A stretch of DNA of 33,043 bases from an uncultured Lachnospiraceae bacterium (lineage in GTDB: Bacteria > Bacillota > Clostridia > Lachnospirales > Lachnospiraceae): the NCBI GenBank assembly GCA_910577765.1, contig CAJTOV010000022.1, forward strand, positions 1 to 33,043, in the 5' to 3' direction. A program made the position numbers and the translations under genes. Under the pieces are notes generated by a model. That model saw nothing but the letters and a program-made list of their open reading frames with translations. It made no database searches and was not told where the DNA came from. The first letter of the stretch is position 1; every line of letters begins with the position of its first letter. Positions 25,802 to 32,574 of this stretch are shown piece by piece.

Positions 25802-26911
25802 ATGAAGAAAGCATTATCCATGATTCTCGCCGCCATGACGGCTGCCGCGCTGTGTGCAGGCTGCGGCAATTCCGGTCAGGGTACCCCCCAGACCCAGGCC
25901 CCTGCTGCTGCCGCCCCACCGGAAAGCAGCGCCGGCCAGGCAGAAGCCGGGGAAAGCTCCCAGGCCGGACCGGAAACTCCTGAACCGGAGGGCAGTCTCA
26001 AGGCCGCCTTTATCACGCCCCAGGCCCTGGGCGACGGCTCTGTCACGGATTTAAGCTACTCGGGATTTACCAGGGCAGCAGAGGAATACGGTATGGAGAC
26101 CCAGGTGGTGGAGGTCCAGGTAGGGGAATATGAGGAAACCCTCCGCTCCATGGCCCAGGAGGGATATGGACTGTTAGTCTGCCTTCAGCCGGAGCTGGTG
26201 GACGCGGTGTGCACCGTTGCCCCGGAATACCCGGACACCCTGTTCTTCAGCATGAACGGGGAAATCCACGACATCCCCAATGTGCTGGGTTCTGCCAACA
26301 AGGAGCAGGAGGGCTCTTACCTGGCAGGGGTAACCGCTGCCCTGATGTCGGAAACCGGAAAGATCGGTGCCGTCATCGGCCAGGACATGGCCCAGAACAA
26401 CCGCTATGCCGCCGGATATGAGGATGGCGCAAAGGCAGCAAGGCCGGACATTCAGGTATCCATCCTGTATGCGGGAACCTTTGAAGATCCTGCCAAGGGC
26501 AAGGAGCTGGCACTGACCCTGTATAATTCCGGCTATGATGTGGTGTACCAGGTCGCCGCCAAAACAGGACTGGGTGTATTTGAAGCTGCCAAGGAGCTGG
26601 GAGAAGGCCACTATGTGGTGGGCTGTGATGTGGACCAGAGTCCCCTGCTTCCCGGCCAGGTCATCGGAAGCCAGATTACCCCCTATGATACCTGGGTATA
26701 CGCGGCCATGAAGGATTATGGGGAAGGCAGCTTTGCCGGCGGGCGTACGGAAGCATTTTCCATGAACCGTACCGAAGGCGCCGGGTTCGACTTTGATTCC
26801 ACCGGAAAGATCACCTACAAGGACGGGGTGAAGGAAGCCGTGGAGGACAGCAAAGAGAAAATCATGTCCGGGGAGATTGTACCGGAAAGTGTGCGTGAGA
26901 AGGACAGATAA
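25802..26911 (+). CDS. BMP-family substrate-binding lipoprotein
   Basis: This 369-residue lipoprotein has its signal peptide cut before C21 (CAGC; the lipobox -3 position is Cys instead of Leu). A 40-residue Ala/Pro/Gln/Glu-rich spacer follows, then a periplasmic-binding fold starting LKAAFITPQALGDGS and continuing with DLSYSGFTRA, the BMP/PnrA nucleoside-binding style. GQDMAQNNRYAAGYEDG and GCDVDQSPLLPGQV are further family landmarks. The ligand is probably a nucleoside or related compound, but PnrA-like proteins vary. The start at 25802 has AAGGAGG about seven bases upstream; the frame open from 25706 is not used. Confidence 0.9.
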   Translation: MKKALSMILAAMTAAALCAGCGNSGQGTPQTQAPAAAAPPESSAGQAEAGESSQAGPETPEPEGSLKAAFITPQALGDGSVTDLSYSGFTRAAEEYGMETQVVEVQVGEYEETLRSMAQEGYGLLVCLQPELVDAVCTVAPEYPDTLFFSMNGEIHDIPNVLGSANKEQEGSYLAGVTAALMSETGKIGAVIGQDMAQNNRYAAGYEDGAKAARPDIQVSILYAGTFEDPAKGKELALTLYNSGYDVVYQVAAKTGLGVFEAAKELGEGHYVVGCDVDQSPLLPGQVIGSQITPYDTWVYAAMKDYGEGSFAGGRTEAFSMNRTEGAGFDFDSTGKITYKDGVKEAVEDSKEKIMSGEIVPESVREKDR

Positions 26912-26930
26912 CAAAGCCAAAGGAGACATT

Positions 26931-27971
26931 ATGATCAAAGAAATCCGAGGAATCCCGGGCCGGGACCAGGCCGGCCACTCCGATTACACCAGCAACGGCT
27001 TTACCTACCGGCTGTTTCCCGATTACGGGAATTTCCCCGACTGTTTTGCATTCACCATGTATTCCGGGGGATGCTGCGACCAAGAGGACAATCTGTTTCT
27101 CTCTACCCGGGACCCGGAGCATCCCATCATGATGCTGGACCCGGAGGGAAACTATGTGAAGTGTTTCGGCAAAGGGCTGTTCCGGGAAACCCACACCCTT
27201 TGCGTCACTCCCCAAAACACCCTTCTGTGTGTGGATGTGGCCCAGCATGTTCTGCGGGAGCTGACCAGGGACGGGGAGCTGATCCGGGATATGGGCACTC
27301 CCGGTGTTCCCAGTGACAGCGGCTTTGACCCGGACCTGTGGAGGAAACGGCAGCGTGCCGGAAAGTATGTGCCCACGGATGTTTCCTTTGACAAGGGCTG
27401 GTCCTTCTTTATGGGGCTGGAGACCATCCGCCGGGCAGCGCCTCCCTTCAACCGGCCTACAGGCGCAGCCTTCGGCCCTTCCGGCCACCTGTTTGTCAGT
27501 GACGGGTACGGCAATGCTGCCATTCACCGGTTTAGCCCTGACGGAACCCTTCAGAAGACCTGGGGCGGACCGGGGGATCAGCCGGGACGGTTTGTGGTGC
27601 CCCACTGCATCTGTGTGGACTCCTTAAACCGTGTGTGGGTAGGAGACCGGGACGGAAACCGGATTCATGTATTCTCCCAGGATGGGGAGCTGCTGGCCTA
27701 TTTTGACGAAAATCTGTATCAGCCTACAGGACTGTGGGCGGATGATACTTATGTTTACGCGGCAGAACGGGGCGGAGGCCTGACCATCTTTAATATGGAA
27801 CTGGAGGTGGTGTCCCAGCTTGGCTTCTACAATTCCTCCATCCGGGCCCACGGAATGTGCGGAAATCATAAGGGCGAGCTGTTCCTGATGCCCCTTACCA
27901 CCTATGACCGGCATTTCCTGATGAAGCTTTCCCCGCTGTCTGCCCCGGAGCGAACAACAGGGAGATCCTAA
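26931..27971 (+). CDS. NHL-repeat six-bladed beta-propeller protein
   Basis: The protein is 346 residues from the ATG at 26931 with AAAGGAG nine bases before. Blade-like repeats are visible, such as GNYVKCFGKGLF, RDGELIRDMGTPG, PTGAAFGPSGHLFVSDGYGN and DSLNRVWVGDRDGNRIHVFS. These match the NHL fold also seen in peptidyl-alpha-hydroxyglycine amidating lyases and SMP-30-like lactonases. No signal peptide is seen, so it is probably cytoplasmic. The enzyme activity cannot be assigned. It sits between the importer and a DeoR regulator, so it might act on the imported compound. Confidence 0.75.
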   Translation: MIKEIRGIPGRDQAGHSDYTSNGFTYRLFPDYGNFPDCFAFTMYSGGCCDQEDNLFLSTRDPEHPIMMLDPEGNYVKCFGKGLFRETHTLCVTPQNTLLCVDVAQHVLRELTRDGELIRDMGTPGVPSDSGFDPDLWRKRQRAGKYVPTDVSFDKGWSFFMGLETIRRAAPPFNRPTGAAFGPSGHLFVSDGYGNAAIHRFSPDGTLQKTWGGPGDQPGRFVVPHCICVDSLNRVWVGDRDGNRIHVFSQDGELLAYFDENLYQPTGLWADDTYVYAAERGGGLTIFNMELEVVSQLGFYNSSIRAHGMCGNHKGELFLMPLTTYDRHFLMKLSPLSAPERTTGRS

Positions 27972-27972
27972 T

Positions 27973-28172
27973 ATGTACAATGAGCGGCAGAAGAAGATCA
28001 TACACCATCTGTCAGAAGTCCGGGTTGCAAAAATCGAAGAGCTTGCAGAGCTTTTCCATGTGTCCATGGAAACCATACGCCGGGATCTGATGGAGCTGGA
28101 GAAGGATTCTTCCATCAAGCGAATCCGGGGCGGCGCCGTGTACAACAACCTGCGGGCCCGGGAGATGGAGCT
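27973..28172 (+). pseudogene. DeoR-family regulator, cut after the DNA-binding domain
   Basis: It begins one base after the previous stop and codes for the classic DeoR N-terminus: RQKKIIHHLSEV, then KIEELAELFHVSMETIRRDL and IKRIRGGAVY. Such proteins are about 250 residues and need a C-terminal sugar-phosphate sensor domain. Here homology stops after about 66 residues (AREME), and a stop follows at 28191 in unrelated sequence that is really the antisense of a toxin gene. A 72-residue helix-turn-helix stub might still bind DNA but cannot sense inducer. It is the 3' end of the broken ABC operon. Confidence 0.88.
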
Positions 28173-28235
28173 ATCCTGCAACTGCCAGTAGAGATATTCC
28201 TCCCACGCATCTTCAGCAAAAGTGATGTTACTCAC
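28173..28235 (-). pseudogene. Remnant of a YoeB-type toxin (first about 21 codons)
   Basis: On the minus strand a GTG at 28235, overlapping the antitoxin end by 8 bases as in real toxin-antitoxin operons, opens NITFAEDAWEEYLYWQLQD. This closely matches the start of YoeB/Txe mRNA interferases (EESWDDYLYWQ in E. coli). After that residue the frame runs into antisense of the DeoR fragment. The catalytic C-terminus of the about 85-residue toxin is gone. The frame stays open far beyond but is chimeric, so no active toxin is expected. Confidence 0.8.
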
Positions 28236-28500
28236 GCTCCATAGCCTCCAGTTCTTCCATGGTTTTTACGACTACCTGCCCATTCCTGACCTGCTGGCCC
28301 GCTTTGCGCAGCTGTTCCATGTTGGAATCGGAATAAAAGGGATCCAGAGGGGCCGCCACTTCAAAGGGAATACAGCGGTCCCGTAAAGCCTTTTTTGCAT
28401 AAATCATAAAAAAGGTCGTAAGGTTCATTCCCATTTCATCACACATTTCATCCAGTTGTCTTTTCATTTCGTCGTCAAATCTAAGACTTACTGTAGTCAT
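28228..28500 (-). CDS. RelB/DinJ-family antitoxin
   Basis: The product has 90 residues. The N-terminus MTTVSLRFDDEMKRQLDEMCDEMG has the ribbon-helix-helix pattern (TVSLRFDDEM strand, then two helices with GMNLTTFFMIYAKKAL). The C-terminal half (RNGQVVVKTMEELEAME) would wrap the toxin. RelB/DinJ proteins repress their own promoter. The yoeB partner directly downstream is cut, so this is now an orphan antitoxin that could still neutralise a related toxin or act as a repressor. AAAGGATG precedes the ATG. Confidence 0.88.
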   Translation of the reverse strand: MTTVSLRFDDEMKRQLDEMCDEMGMNLTTFFMIYAKKALRDRCIPFEVAAPLDPFYSDSNMEQLRKAGQQVRNGQVVVKTMEELEAMERE

Positions 28501-28524
28501 TTTATCACATCCTTTCTATGTCTA

Positions 28525-28553
28525 ATCATAACGTGGAATGAAGCAAATTGCAA
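28525..28553 (-). promoter_or_regulatory. Promoter of the antitoxin gene
   Basis: On the minus strand TTGCAA (28548-28553) and TATGAT (28525-28530) are separated by exactly 17 bases, about 25 bases before the start. Being a RelB/DinJ unit, it is probably self-repressed; no clear operator palindrome is seen. Confidence 0.6.
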
Positions 28554-28593
28554 GAATTATCATTTAATTTCTTTCAAATATATTCATATAGAA

Positions 28594-28673
28594 GTAAATG
28601 CCTCAAAAGATGGTGTAGTATGAATCAGAGGATTCTCTGCCATACTGACTACACCGCTTTTTGAGGCACTTAC
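28594..28673. repeat. 80-base solo palindrome related to IS66 ends
   Basis: GTAAATGCCTCAAAA at the left and CTTTTTGAGGCACTTAC at the right form a near-perfect long hairpin. The centre GATTCTCTGC, followed by ATACTGACTACA, is shared with the palindromes at 30675 and 32571. The latter two continue into IS66 transposase sequence; this copy does not. It lies ten bases past the stop of the YwgA-like gene, so it could also act as a transcription end for that operon. It is probably a miniature element or a solo IS end. Confidence 0.75.
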
Positions 28674-28682
28674 CATAAGGAT

Positions 28683-29189
28683 TCAGTAGATATAGTTCAA
28701 CTGTTTCATAACCTGATATTTTTCCTGAAGTTCCTCCAGGGAAAATTTTTTACTCTTGATTTTCAGGACATCCTGAATCACCTGCTCTTCTGTCCCTTCA
28801 TCCCCCAGCATTGTGTGCGCCACATAATCCAGCGTCGTATATGCCTCCAGATCTGCCGCAGATTTCTTGCCAAAATTGCTCAGAACGTCGAATACTGCTT
28901 TCTTTTCCCCTTCCTCCAATTCCCGAGGAAAATGATTCCTGTCCACTGGTGTTATTTTGTGGGTGAGATGATCCATGGTAATATTGATAATCCCCCGGGC
29001 TTCCAGCGCGTGAAGTGCATCATCCAAAGATGCGCTGTAAGGTCCGTAAAAATGGATGGAGTAATTTAGCCCCAGATCAATCCCTTTCCGCTCCATTAAA
29101 TACATGAGCTTCTGTACCATCTTTTTGCCTGGCTCCTGATTCTGACAGATATAATGAAGGATTTCTTCGCATTTGGCGTAGTTTTTCAT
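28683..29189 (-). CDS. YwgA-like protein
   Basis: The ATG at 29189 gives 168 residues; a TTG at 29222 would add 11 but has no ribosome site. The protein begins MKNYAKCEEILHYICQN and has YGPYSASLDDALHALEARGII (about 48-68), a winged-helix-like pattern as in B. subtilis YwgA, which also lies next to an HD protein (YwfO). Function is unknown. The gene follows the HD-protein gene by about 30 bases and ends next to the palindrome at 28594-28673. Base composition is AT-rich like the neighbouring gene. Confidence 0.65.
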   Translation of the reverse strand: MKNYAKCEEILHYICQNQEPGKKMVQKLMYLMERKGIDLGLNYSIHFYGPYSASLDDALHALEARGIINITMDHLTHKITPVDRNHFPRELEEGEKKAVFDVLSNFGKKSAADLEAYTTLDYVAHTMLGDEGTEEQVIQDVLKIKSKKFSLEELQEKYQVMKQLNYIY

Positions 29190-29218
29190 AAATAAGTTTA
29201 ACCTCACATTTTTACAAG

Positions 29219-30505
29219 TCAATCAAAGCAAACATATTCCTGCACATGCCGGGTAACCTCATCGAAGATTGACCGGTCACACAAGTAGATCCTCTGGATA
29301 TTGATCTTTTCGGTCAAACTCTTTATAATGATGGACTCTTCCGAAATGGTAGATATCTTTCCTTCCGTTTCATCTATGATAATAATGGCCCTCTCGTCAT
29401 CCGGTGTTGTCCGAATGGGAATCTTGTGGGGCATTTTATCTGCCGAACAATCCTCAATAAAACAATCTTTACCAAACTTATCATAAATAATTTTCCGCAT
29501 GATTCTGAAATTTCTGAAATCCGCTTCAGAAGGATGTGTCTTCGTCTCAAAAACCCGTGGATATACCTTCCGGTGAACAATATTATCACAAGCGCCGCTT
29601 GTCCCCACATGCTCCCTGAGCAGATTCCATACCCGGTAATCATCCCACAGCAGGTATTCCCTGGTATCAACCGGAAATGTTCCACCCGGCAGAACCTCTT
29701 TTAAAGCAAGAAAATACATTTTGTCAAAGAAGCGGCGGGTCCGGTGAAAATACACTTGTACAAACATAAAATACCTTGCAAGCATAAATTCTTCAAACGC
29801 CTGCACACCGCCCGAACGGATCGCCAGTCTGGGAAACCCATCATTCTGATAGACTGTCAGGCAGGAAATCAGCCGCTCTACATCGTATTTCCCATAATTC
29901 ACCCCGCAGTACAGTGCATCCCTGAGCAGATAATCCATCTTATCACAGTCCATCTCGCTGTCCATGAAGCTTTTGAGGAAAATATATTCCATATTGGGTC
30001 CCGGATTCTTCCCCTGGTAAATATCACATATAAGCTCCGGCGTAATCTGATATTCACTGCCATATTCCTTCTGGAATGCATCCCCTATTTTATCAATGAT
30101 ATCCCGGATTTCCGTTTCTAAAACAATCTTTCTTGTAAAATCTTCATGCTCCATACCCACCGGAAATACAGACTCTGCTGCATGGGAAAATGGCGCGTGT
30201 CCCAGGTCATGGGTCAGGGCAATCAGTCTTAGAAGCTGTCGATAAAAAGCAATCTTGGCCTCGGTCCAGTCAGGCTTCCCATTCTTCACCGCAGACTCGA
30301 AGGCACGGGTCACCATATGCATCACGCCAATAGAATGTCCAAATCTCGTATGTTCCGCACCATGGAATACCAGATAGGTCATAGCCAGTTGTTTGATATT
30401 CCGTAAACGCTGAAAGGGTTCCGAATCAATCAGCTCCCGCTCAAGAGCACTGACCTCAATAAACCCATGAACCGGATCCCGGAATTTGTCACGATCCTTC
30501 CCCAT
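29219..30505 (-). CDS. HD-domain phosphohydrolase (YwfO/EF1143-like)
   Basis: The ATG at 30505 (GGGGAAG upstream) gives 428 residues starting KDRDKFRDPVHGFIEV, the family's standard N-terminus; the frame open to 30637 overlaps the promoter. The metal site is clear: HTRFGHSIG (52-60), the ALTHDLGHAPFSHAAE segment (H99-D100, H103, H108) and DCDKMDYLLRDALYCG further on. Relatives (E. faecalis EF1143) are dNTP triphosphohydrolases; others are uncharacterised. dNTP cleavage is thus the best guess. It pairs with the YwgA-like gene in one operon. Confidence 0.85.
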   Translation of the reverse strand: MGKDRDKFRDPVHGFIEVSALERELIDSEPFQRLRNIKQLAMTYLVFHGAEHTRFGHSIGVMHMVTRAFESAVKNGKPDWTEAKIAFYRQLLRLIALTHDLGHAPFSHAAESVFPVGMEHEDFTRKIVLETEIRDIIDKIGDAFQKEYGSEYQITPELICDIYQGKNPGPNMEYIFLKSFMDSEMDCDKMDYLLRDALYCGVNYGKYDVERLISCLTVYQNDGFPRLAIRSGGVQAFEEFMLARYFMFVQVYFHRTRRFFDKMYFLALKEVLPGGTFPVDTREYLLWDDYRVWNLLREHVGTSGACDNIVHRKVYPRVFETKTHPSEADFRNFRIMRKIIYDKFGKDCFIEDCSADKMPHKIPIRTTPDDERAIIIIDETEGKISTISEESIIIKSLTEKINIQRIYLCDRSIFDEVTRHVQEYVCFD

Positions 30506-30608
30506 ACTCACTTCCCCTATGCCTTTCGCTTTTGTCAAAAAGATACACTTTATGTCCGATGGCGGTTCTCTCTGAGCTATTTCTGTATTGTCTTTTGTGA
30601 ATAGGTAT

Positions 30609-30637
30609 ATTGTAGCAGTAGATGGGGGATTGTGCAA
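30609..30637 (-). promoter_or_regulatory. Probable promoter of the HD/YwgA operon
   Basis: On the minus strand TTGCAC (30632-30637) and TACAAT (30609-30614) are 17 bases apart. The start lies about 100 bases before the HD gene's ATG. The -10 box is strong and the -35 box partial. Confidence 0.5.
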
Positions 30638-30674
30638 GGGGAAGTTGGGGAAATGACCATATATAAGGTAAGTG

Positions 30675-30822
30675 GTAAATGTCCAAAAAATGACGCAGTG
30701 TAAAGCAGCAGATCCTCTGCTATACTGGCTACATCACTTTTTGAGGCACTTTGTATTTTTACGTTTTAGCCTGCACACACCTAACAATTCTATCGACCAT
30801 GGAAGGTACCAATCCATAATTT
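30675..30822 (-). mobile_element. Degenerate right-end relic of an IS66-type element
   Basis: GTAAATGTCCAAAAAATGACGCAGTG and the hairpin partner CTACATCACTTTTTGAGGC match the element end at 32571-32648 with few changes. The match then continues into the decayed transposase 3' end (GTATTTTTACGTTTTAGCCTGC, then CGACCATGG.AGGTA) and fades by about 30822. Only the last 25 or so codons of the transposase remain. It is an old copy, in the same orientation as the copy at the window end. From 30823 to 30867 nothing else is seen. Confidence 0.75.
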
Positions 30823-30867
30823 AAGAATTTTTAAAATGTAAGCAGTTACTGTTTATGTTTCAAATTT

Positions 30868-31011
30868 CTACTTCACAATATTATATTCTGAATCCGTTCT
30901 TTTAAATTTGCTTTCAGCAACACTCCTAAATTCATCATGGCTAAACACTATAATTCCCACTTCTTCTTGAGGTTCCATTTCCAGCACGATATTTCCATCC
31001 ACACACATCAT
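30868..31011 (-). CDS. Small ORF of unknown function
   Basis: The frame can start at 31077, inside the ISL3 relic, or at 31011 (MMCVDGNIVLEMEP). I use the latter, which gives about 47 residues ending SEYNIVK. It is acidic and has no recognised domain. It lies between two transposon relics, so it may be a gene remnant or may not be a gene at all. Confidence 0.2.
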   Translation of the reverse strand: MMCVDGNIVLEMEPQEEVGIIVFSHDEFRSVAESKFKRTDSEYNIVK

Positions 31012-31048
31012 ATTCTTCTCGTAAACGGTAGATAGGTTCTTTCCATAT

Positions 31049-32226
31049 TTAGTTGAATTCAGCGTAGAAAAGTTCATGGAATAAAACTTTTGCCTTTAGT
31101 AATGTAAAACTGTTCCTACCATTATAATGGCCGTCTGTAACAGAATAGCCAGGATCCAGGTAGTTCTGTATGGTTTTGCGCGTGTGCTGCATCATGGTGG
31201 CGATCCGTTCGATTGGATACCCGGCCTCCGCCAGCCTCCGTGCTTCATCTACCTCGCGCTGCTTCTGCTGCACTGCCAGCTGATGCTGCCTTTCCCGGGA
31301 GATTGCCCTGCTTTCCGGGATTTCATCTTCTGGTATGGCAAGGTATTTCCGGACGGTTGTGGGGCATGAATACATCAACAGGGCAATCTCGGATACGGTC
31401 ATCCCTTCTTTCCTTTTTTGATGGGCAAAGCGGATCCGCAGTGGACGGTTTGCCGTGTTATACAGAGCTTTCCTCTCTTCGGAAACCACCTCCGTCAATG
31501 GGATTTCTATCCTGGCAGGAAATTCCCGAACCATATATTTATTTATGGCTTCTGAAAGCCCTTTTATCAAATGGAAGCGGTCACTCACCTGGACTGCATC
31601 AGGATGTGAGCTTGTTGCTGCCGATGAGTAAGCGGCGGCCCCATCCCTTGATATGACCTGGATATTAGGAAATGTCGCAAGCCAGTTGGTGACATCAGCG
31701 GTTTCCCTGGAAGGGATCAGGTCAATGATCCGGTGGCTCTCAAGGTCAACCATGACCGTTCCATAGGAGAACCTTTTCCTGAGCGCAAAATCATCCACAC
31801 AAACTTTTGTAATAGAAGACTTATCCACAATTGCCGGCATTTTTTAAGCAGGCTGCAAATACTGCTTTTACATACTGTGATATGTCCGCTTTTTAAAAGT
31901 TTTGACGCGTTCAGGGAACTTAATTGTGCTGAGGTATGGAGGATGTTTTTGACCAGACAGTCTGTCTTTTGGGCCTTTGGCGCTGCAAAAGGATGTACCT
32001 CTGCAAATGTCGTATGCTGGCACTGTGGGTTATCACAAAACATCTTCCGTGTAGTTACTAATAAAATAACCTTTTTCTCCTGGACCGGAAGATCCTGAAT
32101 TTCCCTTTCATATACAGAATGGGTGCGCATGGACTTTGAACCACAGAACGGACATGCCAGCTCTTTTCTGCTGGACTGGATATGGAAAATAATGGCCTTG
32201 TCTTTCTGCTGGGAAAGGGTTGCTGT
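31049..32226 (-). pseudogene. ISL3-family transposase relic
   Basis: Two frames make one transposase. The N-terminal part (from about 32226; no start codon remains after a TGA) has the zinc-binding segment ACPFCGSKSMRTHS, IQDLPVQ and FCDNPQCQHTTF. At a run of six A (minus strand, 31840-31845) the sense frame shifts by -1 to MPAIVDKSSITKVCVDDFALRKR. The DDE region has VDDFA, ISRDGAAAYS and VSDRFHLIKGL, followed by two helix-turn-helix-like repeats. The text then jumps from YSVTDGHYN to GRNSFTLLKAKVLF, which looks like the far C-terminus. About 100 or more residues, including the last catalytic acid, seem deleted. The element is dead unless rescued in trans. Confidence 0.75.
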
Positions 32227-32255
32227 TCACGGGGGTGATGCTCCGAAAGGTACGC

Positions 32256-32284
32256 TTGAAAAAAGGCAGTTCCTTTAGTATAAT
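32256..32284 (+). promoter_or_regulatory. Strong promoter before the AAA-ATPase fragment
   Basis: TTGAAA (32256-32261), 17 bases, then a perfect TATAAT (32279-32284). This is the best sigma-A promoter in the window. The leader is about 55 bases and holds GGAGGGGA before the ATG at 32347. Confidence 0.7.
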
Positions 32285-32346
32285 GAAATCGTGCAGAGAT
32301 GAGAATCTATGTAATATTTTCAAAAAAGGGAGGGGATGTGGGAATA

Positions 32347-32574
32347 ATGGGTAAGACTTTCAATGTAAGTGCGGACTGCAAACCGGAACTTCATTACATG
32401 GTGGACATTTCCGGAAAGCTCCGTCAAATCAAGGTCATGGTTGACGAAGGACAGTATTTTACGATTAACCGGGCAAGGCAATATGGCAAGACAACAACCC
32501 TGAATGCCCTGGAGCATACTTTGGCAAACGAATATGTGGTGATTCATCTGGATTTCCAGTTGCTTGGAAAGTAA
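32347..32574 (+). pseudogene. AAA-ATPase-like protein, cut by IS66
   Basis: The frame begins MGKTFNVSADCKPELHYMVDIS and has a Walker A variant RARQYGKTTTLNAL at about 52-65, followed by YVVIHLDFQ. This is the start of the common AAA-ATPase-like (DUF1703-associated) proteins of about 500-600 residues found in gut Clostridia and Bacteroidetes. The gene ends two codons into the IS66 end (LLGK, stop at 32572-32574). The rest may lie beyond the element outside the window. About 75 residues remain, so no function is expected. Confidence 0.75.

Noticed and set aside
27624..28235. A 203-residue minus-strand frame as a full gene
   Set aside because: Only the first 21 codons are real (YoeB start); the rest is antisense of the DeoR stub and the NHL gene.
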